Positions 10,873-22,487 of a stretch of DNA of 64,000 bases are shown here, piece by piece. Made by a program: the position numbers and the translations under genes. Below the pieces are notes generated by a model. It made no database searches. It saw nothing but the letters and a program-made list of their open reading frames with translations, and had not been told where the DNA came from. Origin of the DNA: Megachile rotundata (taxonomy: Eukaryota > Arthropoda > Insecta > Hymenoptera > Megachilidae); NCBI RefSeq assembly GCF_050947335.1, contig NC_134983.1, forward strand, positions 2,542,001-2,606,000. Direction: 5' to 3'. Each line of letters starts with the position of its first letter. The stretch's first letter is position 1.

Positions 10873-11169
10873 TGTGCAAGAGTAACGATTTCGATGTTTG
10901 TATTGGATATACTCGTCATGAGAAAATGAGGATCTTTTTCTTAATAACGAATAAAAATCGTAGCACAATTAAAATATGTAGTCAAAATGTTCCGTAATTA
11001 TTTTTATATGAATTTAAAGTTGTCAAAGTTTTTCAAGTTAAAAAAAAAACAAATCTTGAAATATTCCTAAAGTGCATTAGAAATGTTTTTAAATAGTAAT
11101 ATCCATTCTTCTATAATTAGAATAAAAAAAATTAACAATTAAAAAAAAAAAAAGAAAAAAATATAAATT

Positions 11170-11250
11170 CAGGCGGAATCGAACCTGCGCCAAAAAAAGT
11201 ACGCAGCGGTTTACGTTTCAGACGCCTCAACCGCTGTGCCATTGACGCCG
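11170..11250 (-). pseudogene. Decayed tRNA-like sequence, possibly a SINE head
   Basis: On the minus strand there is a pol III A box (TGGCACAGCGGTTGA, complement of 11227-11241) and a perfect B box GGTTCGATTCC (complement of 11175-11185), with starts 56 nt apart as in a class II (long variable arm) tRNA. A CTGCG/CGCAG hairpin sits in the variable-arm position. The acceptor and T stems do not pair well, and a run of seven T would end pol III transcription between the boxes, so a working tRNA is unlikely. T-rich sequence follows. Confidence 0.5.
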
Positions 11251-11389
11251 TTTGAAGGCTCTATTTAAGTATATAAAGAACGTAACATAAAACTAATTAA
11301 TTAAGTTAATTTTATAGTTATAATCCTTAAATCAATTATGTGAAAGCGAATCCTCTTAAAAATACTTAATGCATCTTTTATGGGAAAAT

Positions 11390-11770
11390 GACAAAAATTC
11401 AAAGCAGAAGTTTGTTTTTCGCGCGAAAAAATTGGTTTTTGATTTTTTTAACTACGGCGCACCTCATCGAAAAATCTGAAAAAATTAGAGAATAATAGCT
11501 GTACTGATATCTAACTACCACATTAATATAAAAGTAGTACTCCGATATCTTCACTAAAAAATCGCATTTTTTCGGGTTTTTTGTTCGGTTTTTGATTTTT
11601 CACGACTACAATTTGCGATAAAAGAATCTAAAAAAATTCTATAATATGCGCTATATGGACCTCAATGTTTTAGAATTTTTTAAGAATTTTTGTACGAAAT
11701 TAAATAGACAAAAAGGGCCAAAAACCGGAATTTCGTTTTTTCCCTTTTCCTACCCCCACGGATGAGATGT
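11390..11770. repeat. Diverged internal duplication of unknown family
   Basis: Two related blocks (about 11415-11500 and 11570-11665) share the phrase GGTTTTTGATTTTT, a GACTACAA- or AACTACGGCG-type segment and GAAAAATCTGAAAAAATT-like words. A third, weaker echo ends at CCAAAAACCGG (about 11720). This looks like an old dispersed repeat; no family assigned. Confidence 0.4.
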
Positions 11771-13788
11771 TTTTTTGGATATGCAACCGACTGACGAATT
11801 GGGTTTCTAATTCGACTCAAGGGCACATTTGACTACCTTATTCGGCTATACCCTTTACAATGAACATCTACTAGTTTCAGTTTTACACTTAAATTAACAT
11901 TGATGAGTATCCGCAATATGGAAGGAAACTATTACTTTTTCATTCCTTAAGTTGTACGCAATTTTTAAACGTTAAATGGTAAAATTGTCTCTTCATTCCC
12001 CCTCCTTCATGTTTTTGCAATATTCCGCTTCTTTGTATGCAATTTATGCATAAAAATAGTCTTGTTTAATATAATATACAGAAGACGATTCAATAGAAAT
12101 CACAATTTGGCACACATAATTTATAGATAAGAATTTTACATCATTAATTAGTAAATAAAAGTTCAGATATATGTAAGTTCTACAAAGACAATTAATTTTT
12201 ACATTCATACAAGGGTAGTAAGAATATCACATAGCAGTCTAAAAAACATTTTGTGTCTCAGTTTTACTTTGATAGACATGTGTTGTGTTCAGTTGTCACG
12301 TTATTATATGTACAATGACTTATTTGTTTTATAATCTATAGATATTGCAGACACTTTTAATATGTTACATACGGGGGAATGGAAATTAGTTGAGCCTATT
12401 CCAAATTCGTTAATAAAAAGAGTATGCTGTTACCTAATAACACACAATCTCATAATTCTTTTTTATGACATCAGCACGAAAAAAATTATAATTAGAAATT
12501 CTCCCATATTTTTTTATAGTTCAAACTTGTTCTGAAAGATAATTAGTTTTATTGATTTTCGTCTATTTCTTGCAAATGAATCATACTTCGAAAACTATAA
12601 TAGAATTGAAATGACTGCAAATTCACTTTTTGTAAGTGAACAAACTTTTTACGAATTTATAAAACTTGAAAAATAAATGATGGTATTACCTAAAATTGTA
12701 TTTCAAAGTAGTATAAATTGCATAAACGTTGTTTTATAAATCTACACAAACTTTTTTCGGCGCCTAATAATTTTACATTGCTATGAAATTACGTTCTAAA
12801 ATCATATAGACGAGTTTGATCGTAAAATAACAAAATTGTTCCCATAATTTTGCAGACTAAATGCCTCAAATGCTTGAAATAAATCCTGCATTAAATATCG
12901 AATGATGTGCTTATTTATATGTTAAGATTGTATTCATTAAATAAATCAAATCATCTTACCACTGTATGTGAATCACTTTATCCTGTAATAGAATCAGATA
13001 ATCTACTTACTCACAGATTAATTTTTAATTGTGAACCAGAAATCACAGTAAAATTGTTCCCTTATACACATATGTTTATTTCCAAAATATGTGTTACGAA
13101 ATTATTTAGCTAATAATTTATACTGTTTATACTATTCAGCTAATAATTTGCGCTGTTCTTTGATTTTGTGAGAAGTTATAGAATAAATACTATTTTGTGG
13201 TATTTTTATGTCCTCAAATTATATTAGATTTGTCCTATTCTGAAATCTGGTAATTTGCACAAAACAACAATATCATGAATTGTGCCTATGACATTTAATA
13301 CTATACACCGTGCATAATAATATTAAATAATACTATATCATTTTTTAGTAACAATTGTTAAATATATGGACATATAAATTTTTCAATCTAATTTTATATG
13401 GGATATCAAGATATCACTTTCAAAAATAAGAAATACATAAAAAGGAATTTATAATCTCTTCATCAAAGTTCTGCATAATTTGATTTATTGACATTAAATT
13501 TCCAAATTTTTAAATTGATGGATTTAATTTTTAGCAGTGCAATATTAATCTTAATTTAAACAACAAATGTGTATTTTTTAAATATTAAAATGACTCCTAC
13601 ATCTTCTAAAGAAGAACAAATTCAGCATTAAATGTAGTACTACGATTTATTTAGTAGATATGTCAGACATAACGAACTATTCACTGCTACTACGTAAGAA
13701 TGACTAAAGGAATTTAAAATGTCATGTTTGCATTGCATTTGGCGATCCTTAACTGTGCAAACTACAATTCGTTTTAAATTGGACATTC
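11771..13788. other. AT-rich spacer
   Basis: No gene signals. Short open frames (for example 12907-13113) have AT-driven composition and no recognisable domain. Confidence 0.5.
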
Positions 13789-13953
13789 AACTATACCAGT
13801 GGTCGGCAAACTTATTAGCCAAAGAGCCAAATATGAACATTACAACAATTTTAAAAAAAATTGTGAGCCAAATCTGCTTGTTTAGTAAACTTTTATTGCA
13901 CTAAATAAGTAGTACACTAAATAAAACTAAATTTCATACTTAATAAATATTTA

Positions 13954-15890
13954 TTAATGCGAACAATGTGCTTGCATCTCCTTGAAAAGTTTGAGTAAGT
14001 CAGGTTTGTATGTTGTTGTTTTTAATTTTAGGCATGATTCCAAGTTCTCATCAATAAGACGACTTCTCAGTTTACTCTTGATAATGTTCATGCTTGAAAA
14101 AGATTGTTCGCATATATATGTAGAACCGAAAAGGGAAAGAACAGCAAACGCGAACTTTTTCAGCTGATCGTAAGAGTCAGGAATACTATTCCAAGCGTTG
14201 AAAGTGAACATGTCTTCCTTCTCCAGGTCATTCAAAACAGACCACTTGTGTTGTGAACTAAGATCACATTTTTTCTTCTCCAATATTTCCAATTCAACAC
14301 AAAGACGTTCGAATTTAGAGCGCCATATCTCCTTGTTTTTTAAATCCAGCAATTGTATTTCAAAGCTACCAATGTCAATTTCAAAAGGAGAAAATTTCAA
14401 CTCGGTTATCGTAGCATTAAGAGGATTTTTGACAAATGCTAAAGTTGCTCTGCTGTTTTTAAATTCCTGAAACCTGCTGATAAATGCTTCCCTCATATTT
14501 AAAATTATTGTTTTAAAATGGTGTTTATCAATAGAGGAATTATTTTCTTGGCGATGCTTCAGCAAGCTCGGAAAGTGAAACGATGTTTCCCTTTCAAAAT
14601 CCTGAGCAAAAATGGATAATTTGTTTTCGAATGTTATTACTTCTTCTAACATCGAAAAAATTAAGTTTCCTTTCCCTTGTAGTTTACGATTAAGCTGATT
14701 TAGATGAGACGTAACGTCTACCATGAAATAAAAGTTTTGGATCCACTGATCGTCTGTTAGTTCTGGATAGTAAACGCCCTTCTCACGGAGAAATGCTTTA
14801 ATTTCCGGAAAAAGGGACGCGAAACGTTTTAAAACGTTCCCTCTTGATAACCAACGTACCTTGTTATGAAGCAGAAGATCAGCGTACTCACTCTCCATTT
14901 CAAATAAAAATTCTTTGAATTGGCGATGATTAAGAGCTTTAGCTAAAATGGAGTTGATAATGGTAATCACTAATTCCATAACTTTACAAATTTCATCCGG
15001 AAATGTTTGCGCACAAAGCGCTTCTTGGTGAATGATACAATGGTAAACAAGTATCTCGTGATTAATTTTTTCTTTCAAAATAGCAACAAACCCTTTTCTT
15101 ACGCCGGTCATACTTTTGGCCCCATCTGTTGAAATCGACACAATTTTATCAAGGGGAATATGATGTTTATCCATACACTCCATTACAGCATTTGCGATAT
15201 CTTCTCCACGCGTCTGACCTTTGAGTGGCAATAATCCTAAAAGTTCTTCTTTAGGGCCTGAATGAGACATAAATCTTACAAAAAGTGAAACTTGCGCTGT
15301 ATCATTTATGTCACAAGACTCGTCAACTGCTATTGATAAAGCCGAAACCAATTCCAGATCTTCGATATGCTGGGTGGTTATATTCGAACACATTTTAATT
15401 GTTCTATCTTTAATGGTTTTGGCAGACAATGGTAACTCTTTAATTCTTTTCAGAATATCTGCTTTGTTTTTAAAATCCCGAAATAGCTCTTCAGATGCAT
15501 TTATAAAACAATTTTTTATGTATTCACCGTCTGTGTACGGTTTCCCTCTCTTAGCAATCTCTTGGCTAATAACAAAACTTGCCATATTAATATTGCTGGA
15601 AGATTGCATCCAGTTATTAAACACAGAATTTGACGACTCTTGACTCTTCTGAAGTTCCTCAACTGCTTTCTTCCTTGCATCACCGGTAGGATATTTAGTG
15701 CTAAATGACGCGTGCTTTCTTGTAAAGTGTCTCTCTAAATTTGACTTCTTGTTATGCGCGAATTTCTCCTTACAAATAAGACATGTCGGAAGTCCATTCA
15801 AGTTTTGAATAAACGCAAAATTCTCGGTCCACTCAACTTTAAATTCGCGGTTTTCATCTTCCGTTTTTCTTTGCTTTTTTTTGTAGCCAT
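13954..15890 (-). CDS. hAT transposase, GTF2IRD2/ZBED-like
   Basis: DNA transposase that would cut and reinsert the surrounding element. Counting from codon 15801, a C2H2/BED-like finger spans residues 7-30 (Cys7, Cys10, His25, His30). The RNase H-like core follows with Asp160 (IAVDES) and Asp226 (ISTDGA), a Cys255-x2-His258 pair, Trp317, and the C-terminal hATC dimerisation region. Glu565 in ICEQSFSSMN fits the third catalytic residue. The frame has no ATG near its beginning: it is open up to a stop at 15892-15894. The likely start, ATG at 15888-15890 (MATKK...), lies one base out of frame because of a run of eight A. With one more A the product would be about 645 residues. Either a one-base loss has silenced it or the run is miscalled. 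Confidence 0.9.
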
Positions 15891-16652
15891 GTTAATTGGA
15901 GTGTCTATAAAAATATTCCAAATATATTTTTTTCTAAAGCCACCAGTACAAAATTATTATCATTATTAAATTAATGAAAATAAAAATGAAAAAAAATCTT
16001 TTTAAAAAATACAATTTTATTAATATAAAATATAACTGCACTAAAAAGAAAAAAATAATTTTCCATCATCAGAATAACAAAACTTTTAATATGACCAAAT
16101 ATGGAAGAAAACTTCCAACATTTGGACAAATAGAAGTTATCGAAAAATCGATTACAAATTTTGTACCGGAACCACAAACATACATAGCAGGTGTAATAAA
16201 ATCGTATAAAAGTACCTGTAAGATGTGCAGCTAGATTGAAAAATACAACAACTTTTTAATAAGACAAAACTGTTTACACTGTAACTGCTGGACTGTGATG
16301 CCAATTTGTACCCCACTACTTTAGAAAAAGTATACGCGCGCATGCTTGTGGTGCTTTTGTTTCACACCGGAGTACGCCGAAAACATATGAACTATTTCAG
16401 CCGGTAGCTTGTACATGGTTTGTGTTTACGTTTACGAAAACTGATAAAATTAAACTCGATGTTCGTTACGTATTTTTACAACAATATAAAATTTTAATTA
16501 CCTATCTATCTTTTAACTTAAACAAAAAAATTATACATGTTCTCAATTTATAGAAGAATTTTAATTTATCAAAATAAGATGTAATTATTTTCTTATCCAG
16601 TTTTTTTTTAAATGAAAATATTATTGCGCCTTCCGTGGATTGTATTTGTGCC

Positions 16653-16692
16653 AGAGCCGCACTTAATGAGCGAAAGAGCCACATGCGGCTCT
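16653..16692. repeat. Subterminal hairpin of the hAT element
   Basis: AGAGCCGCA (16653-16661) and its exact reverse complement TGCGGCTCT (16684-16692) frame a further AGAGCCACA. At the left end AGAGCCAAA and TGAGCCAAA occur within 70 bp of the terminus. Such repeated subterminal motifs are where hAT finger domains usually bind. Confidence 0.6.
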
Positions 16693-16724
16693 GAAGCCGC
16701 ACTTTGCCGACCACTGAACTATAC

Positions 16725-17334
16725 TAAAAGTATAAAAAAGATTCATCATATTTAAACTTCGAGTACGTCACGAGTGAATTACTCGCCATTATAGTGCAAG
16801 AAGTTAATAATTCTTAATATAAATTATTCCTTTCAGTAAATTTTGAATGTACACTTTTCCTCGCTTATGATATAAATAATTCGTAGTGTTATCTTCTTTA
16901 TCAAAATGGCAGGGAAAATAAATTATACACTTGTATTTATTACGAAATTAGATATATTTAAAACAGAAATAAAATAATTAACGATGTACATGTCTCGACG
17001 TATTTCAACCGACTATCAATTCTTTGATTACGTGTTACTGCGCAACCATTCGCTACTGAACAATTGCCGATTTTTTATAAAGAGTCAATTCACTCTTTCG
17101 CCAATTCACTTACAATTCTCTTCCGTTAATTCACTCTCTTACAGTAGTGATAGATGAATATATGTATATAAGAATGAATGTACACAGTGATTATGTTATT
17201 AGTTCGTTTTGTTTTGCCATTTAACAACACACCAAAATCATACCACAAAGCAAAGAAATCGCGTGAAGATCAACTCGTTAAAATGTCGAAAATTCGAAGC
17301 TGTCAAGTTACCATAGAATTTTGATCTTAATTAC
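16725..17334. other. AT-rich spacer
   Basis: No gene. TTCACTC/AATTCACT words recur around 17090-17140, perhaps a short degenerate repeat. Confidence 0.45.
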
Positions 17335-17650
17335 ATTGCCGCGGGAAAACGGTCGTCGTTAAACAACAATTCCCGATTCCGTAATGGTGAAACGACTCGC
17401 AGTAAACGTCCTGTTTCGAAATCGGCTCCTAAGAATTCTGCCAGTGCAAAGACGGTGCACAGATTTCCAGGTCTTCCAACACGAACGAGAGAGAAGCCGA
17501 GGGGGCAATTACATCGGAGAACAATTACAGGTTGGCACGTCCTCCCAGTGCCATCGCGGCTTTTTCTATCCTCGAGATTCCAAGTTGAAGAACGTCCAGG
17601 AACGTTTTCGAGAGATACGAGGGGGTGGGTCGAAGACATTTTTATTACGG
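17335..17650. other. GC-richer CpG island, function unknown
   Basis: About 300 bp of balanced composition with CpGs between AT-rich flanks. Frames are open on both strands (up to 137 codons), but the translations show no domain. It fits a conserved non-coding or promoter element better than an exon. Confidence 0.35.
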
Positions 17651-18679
17651 TTCAACATTTCAGCCCGTAACGATATAACGAGCAACAGCCAAAAGGTTAT
17701 ATTTACTATCAGGACATTTTTTTTTATATTTGTTAAAACAAAGATCTTCAACTTAAAAATCATTTATTTAGTAATTATTATAATAAGAGTAATATAAGTA
17801 AAAATATGCAAAATATTTTCAATAATTAATGCTACTCCTTTACGATTAATCGACCACAGGCAATTAGGTTTTCATTCAATAGATCAATGGATCTGTGCCA
17901 AATATATTTTATCCCACACTCTAACAATGACTACTTTCGGTTATTCAACTGTGGAATATTTTTTGTTTTCATTAGAAATTCAGTTCGTCAGTATTAGTTG
18001 TCACTCTAAAGTTTGATATTGTCATGCTTAAGATGTGTGTTTGCACCGCAATGAGCAAGAGTCGTTCAGTTCTAGAAGATTGTCATTAGGAGATTGTCAC
18101 TTCTTTTAAATAAACTGGAAAATATGATTTTTAAATTTCTTGACTTTTTTTATTGTTCCTTATAACTGAGAATTTCTCAGATACATTCAAAGATCCTCAC
18201 TTCACTACATTATCGGAGTCAAAAAGGTATAAACTCAATTTGTATTAAGAGCTTTTTAAATCATTTGATAGAAACATATTCAGTATAAATAGTTCAAATG
18301 ATATTACTTCTTATTGTAACTACGTTTAAACAGAAAAAATATCTTCCTCTACATAATTGTATTGCAAACAACATAAGGAAATTTTATAATGATTTTTATT
18401 TTCTTCATTGTTCATCCACATTTTAACTGGATAATACTATTCATCGTAGTGCAAGCACATAACTTAAAGATCACAATATTCAAATTTTTAAATGACCGAC
18501 ATGTTCTCTAAATATAGAAATGATTGAAAATGAATGAGGAATGTTAGAAAACTGTATTTATGAAGAAAATAAAAAATGTTGGATAGTCCAGTAATAGAAG
18601 AAGAACTCTCTATAAGAAGAAACTGAAAAGCTAAATTGAAAATCTAAAAAGAGAATAAGATTCCAAATTTTCGAATTGA
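17651..18679. other. AT-rich spacer
   Basis: No gene or clear repeat boundary up to the TTAA at 18680. Confidence 0.5.
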
Positions 18680-18703
18680 TTAAGGGGTAACACCACTCTA
18701 GGA

Positions 18704-20621
18704 TTTTTGTTACGTGCGAAAAGCGCGCGTATAAAGCCTCGAAGGTTTGTTTACCCTAACAAAATTAACTCTTTCGCTACGGTGATTTTTTCTGAGAAAT
18801 GTGATTATGGTCTTATTTATTATAATAAAAAGTCAGATATTCTTATTTATAAAAAGCAAAGTTAAAGCCTTTCTGTACAGTTTTTTATCCTTCCTTTATG
18901 TACAAAGGATAATACAAATGACAAATGTTATAACACGCCGTCATAACTCTTTTTTATAAAAACTTTTTAATCGCTAGAAAAAAACACTGTTGGTATAAAA
19001 CTGGGCGCTTATAGGTGCTCTCAGTAATACAAACACAAAATTTCTAAGCGCCTATAGGCGCTCACAGTAGCCAAGGGGTTAATTGTTAACGGGACTTAAT
19101 ATTTTTGTGGATCCGGAGACACGCTAGTCCCATACGGGCCCTTTCACAAGATCGCAATGATTAGAGGATATGACGGAGGCAATTAAAGAAATGTAATTCA
19201 AAATAATTAGAAAATACAAAAGATCATATTTTGTATAATAAAATATGAAATGGTTAGAATGGTAGCGTATATGATATAATGTGAATTACAATGAATTGAA
19301 CAAAAATATTCTAAATATCCGAGACGCGCAATTCGAAGATTTGAAAGAGAAGCAATTACTTAAATACAAAATAAAATTATAATCCAGTGTAGGAAATCCC
19401 AAAGTTAAATAATTAGCTGGATTTACTTGCCGAAAAATTCATAAATAGCTGGAAGAATAAAGGAAACAACTCAGCAAAATGTCTGTACTTGTATGAATTT
19501 AGAATTAATCAACCTCTTGCAAAACGTGAAATGCCAACTACGCCTGGTTCCTGGGAAGAACACACACACATGAAAACGCTCCACCAATGAGAATTTTGAA
19601 CTGACCAATTGTAAAATTCAATTAAACTATAATATAAAATTATATTATACTTTAAAAATTAAAAGAATAGAATTGAATATAATTAAATAGAAAAATAGAA
19701 TAATTAATTGAATTGAAAATTTAATGTGATAATTAACGCGAAAGTTTTACGTGAAAATAGAGTCTTTGTCTGAATTTTGCACTTTAACAAATTCAAGAAC
19801 AAACTCGTCTCTAAACCACTTCACGGACCCTCGACACGCACCTCGCAATTATACACCGAAGAGTGTCGCAACTTGCACCTCTCGAAGAAGACCAGAGTGG
19901 GCCCAGTCCGAAATTGTTTATGTTGCATCGATATGCACCTAACGAATTAGGCTGCGAGGCCAATGCGTAAGAGACCGTGATTCGTTAAATAGGCGGTAAT
20001 GGTGGGTGCATGTGTTCCTCCCTTGTCCAGCTCTTATCTTCCTCTCTTTTTATACATATAGTTCTTTCCTTTATTCTTGAGCTATGGATTGTTAATTAGC
20101 TATTGAATAATTTTACATGCATAACCAATACAATATAAAATATTAATCTGTACACATTATAAAAATTTAGAATGAAACATTATCTATTTCGGTTTACAAT
20201 TATTAAAGTCAAATTGCGCTCGGTACTGTAACTATTGTAAGACTGATTGACATGTGCGTATTTATAATAACGGTATAATGAAATACTATGGGCAATTTAT
20301 ATAATATTGTAGTGTTACAAAGACAATTTCTATTACAATTTTATATTGCGTCGCGGGCCCTTGAAGAACATTCCAGAACGCTTGGCGTTATCGGACGACA
20401 CGAGTGTGACTTCCGTTTATATTCGGCGGTTCGGAGAAGTAAAATGATCTAATTGTTAGTTTAGACACCAAAAGATAGTCTATCTAATAAACATTAAAAG
20501 ACCGTTACTGCATTCGATCAGGGTGTTCCCCGAATGCAATACGCATTATCGATACACATCCGATCGGTGAGAACTACAAAGGAAATTTTGAAAAATATTC
20601 CTGTTTAGAACGTAACGTTTT
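18704..20621 (+). mobile_element. Solo-LTR-like element, copy B, carrying a MITE
   Basis: Same sequence as copy A at 4414-6055, starting TGTTACGT at 18708 and ending CGTAACG at 20617 (last base differs from copy A). The 4-bp repeat TTTT flanks it (18704-18707, 20618-20621). It is longer than copy A because a TTAA MITE sits 60 bp inside the left end. Small indels and substitutions separate the copies. The 63-codon frame near 19751 in this copy is not open over the same span in copy A. Confidence 0.75.
18765..19082 (-). mobile_element. piggyBac-type TTAA MITE, copy 2 (310 bp)
   Basis: Inverted copy of 487-804, also 310 bp between its TTAA duplications (18765-18768, 19079-19082). The matching site in LTR copy A (about 4471-4480) has a single TTAA and no insert, which proves both the element limits and the TTAA duplication. 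Confidence 0.92.
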
Positions 20622-21522
20622 CAAAAAGACGATTTTTCTTTTTTTGGCTAAAACGATACTCTAGGGTCTTAAGAACGGAATGCCGTTTGATGTATTGTAG
20701 AAAACAAATTTTATATGGTTCAATTATCAATTTTGCCGCAACGCCTCAGAGCGTGCACTGAGTACTCGCGCGGTATGCTGCAATTCATCACTTTCATATT
20801 ATTGTTATCATTTAAAATAATAAGTTTACTTGTTACCTACAAAACAAATAGAAGCATCCGGAAAGCTAGAGAAGGTAGCAAACACTGATCTGGATAGCCA
20901 AATGTATGGTACAGGCATTCCAGATTAGCGGTGAACAGAGAATTTGAGGATTAAAATGTTCATAAAACTTCAAACGCGTTTTTCTCGAAACCAGTTTCTT
21001 CATACTGGGAGGACGGATTTCTCGGTGACTATTGCATGGATCGAATTGAAATTTTTGCAATAACTGCACAACAATATTGTCTTTGGAAGTACGTAGCCTT
21101 TTTTTGATTGAATGTAAACTTTTTTTTTATAAACAATTTCGTGCTCATTTTTCATGCAAAAAGTCGATTCATTCCTTAAAAAACGCATAACTTCTACAAA
21201 AATTGATTAATCAAAAAACCCCTACGTACTCCCAAAGCTAATGGTATATAGATTATAAATCCTTTTGATTTTTTATCGCACGACTCATACATAACAAGAA
21301 ATCTGTCCTCCCGTAGGAGTGTTTTTACAAAAGCTGTTTCCGCCAATCGGCTCTGTCGCCTCCATTTTGTACGAAAATGACAATTAAAAATTATTTTCTC
21401 GTAGTTCAATATGTGTTAAATAAACCCTCTGAAAAGAAATTCTTTTTCGTTTGTCGTTCTTCCAAAATAAATTGTCAAAGTTAAACCTCTTTTTCGGGCT
21501 CTAGAGTGGTGTTACAGCTTAA

Positions 21523-21845
21523 TTACAATGAAACAGCAACTGATTATTAAATATAATTTTTATTGTAATTAATAACTAAATAACATATTATTTTTATAAG
21601 TGACATTTAGTTCTAACTAATCCATCAATAGAATTTTCAATAAAAAGAGCTATTGGTATTGGTTTTTTAGCATTCTTATTTTATACTGCAAAATCAAAAG
21701 GTAATAATATTATTCGTTAGAGTAGACTGATTAAAAATGTAATGAGCTCATAAGGTTAACCACCAGTGTATTATTCTGCTTAAAGTATTTAGAAAATTGT
21801 AGATTAATAAACTAAAATCCTACATAACGTTCGAATCAACCGTAC
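21523..21845. other. AT-rich spacer
   Basis: Nothing recognised between the TTAA element and composite copy B. Confidence 0.5.
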
Positions 21846-22199
21846 AATAAAATAATTTTCAGAAAAAAAATACGCCGACTTCGAAATGCACTAAAAAGTA
21901 TAAAATAATTTCTATTTCCTAATGAAGTAATTTCTATTTTATTCAATCATACAATTACGTAACAGATATGAATGAAACCTATTTACTCGTTAGGTAGTAT
22001 ATCAAATACATTTCAACCTTTTCGGAGGCGGCGCAAAATTAAAAGAATTTCTTGAACATGTCAACCTTTGGACAGCCGAACATAGGCAAAGCTTGTATAG
22101 CTATTTTTTTTCTATACATATAACTCGACAGCACGCCGCGAAGTACTTAGGTGTTAGTGCGTATAGAATGTAACTATGGTCTGTCTATATTCATAGAGT

Positions 22200-22487
22200 A
22201 TGCGACGGAAAGACTCGATCGCCGCATATACTATAAAGATAGAGCCCATCTGCCGCAAATTTGGTAATTCTCGGGTCGTGGGCTCCGTTTATAGATTCTT
22301 AAATCCATGGCTTCCACACGCGAACGAAGTCGATTCAATTTCATTTATATCAGAAACGTTGCGAAATGAAGATGCAGTCGTTACATTTACCTATATTACC
22401 AGATATGTCTATAATGGTTCGTATTCTTTCTCAGGATTTATTAATTTCCAATACGCCATACCACAATCAACTGGTTATTGGCAGTAA
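22200..22487 (+). CDS. Core ORF of composite element B, shortened
   Basis: Same unknown protein as at 838-1146 but on the opposite strand. It starts at an ATG and stops after 95 codons, where copy A continues for seven more. Differences from copy A: Asp to Asn, Arg to Pro, Ser to Gly and Gln to stop, plus a few silent changes. Function unknown. Confidence 0.3.
   Translation: MRRKDSIAAYTIKIEPICRKFGNSRVVGSVYRFLNPWLPHANEVDSISFISETLRNEDAVVTFTYITRYVYNGSYSFSGFINFQYAIPQSTGYWQ

Larger units (their letters stand above)
13789..16724 (-). mobile_element. hAT transposon, nearly intact (2920 bp)
   Basis: The 8-bp direct repeat AACTATAC flanks the element exactly (13789-13796 and 16717-16724). Both ends begin CAGTGGTCGGCAAA. 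Inside is a minus-strand transposase frame of at least 615 codons. Subterminal GAGCC-type motifs occur at both ends. An undamaged duplication and a long open frame indicate recent insertion. The transposase belongs to the group related to the vertebrate GTF2IRD2/ZBED5-type domesticated hAT proteins. Confidence 0.95.
18680..21522. mobile_element. TTAA-flanked element, outermost of a three-level nest
   Basis: TTAA at 18680-18683 and 21519-21522. The inner ends share the inverted repeat GTAACACCACTCTAG. After removal of the LTR-like insertion (18704-20621) the element is about 0.93 kb and lacks a recognisable transposase; small minus-strand frames between 20866 and 21409 have no identifiable domain. 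TTAA targeting suggests mobilisation by a piggyBac-type transposase, although its ends differ from the other TTAA families in this window. Confidence 0.7.

Noticed and set aside
13982..15643. Plus-strand frames of 61-111 codons
   Set aside because: Antisense shadows of the hAT transposase.
17331..17797. 102- and 137-codon frames on opposite strands
   Set aside because: Mutually overlapping, no recognisable protein features; kept only as a GC island.
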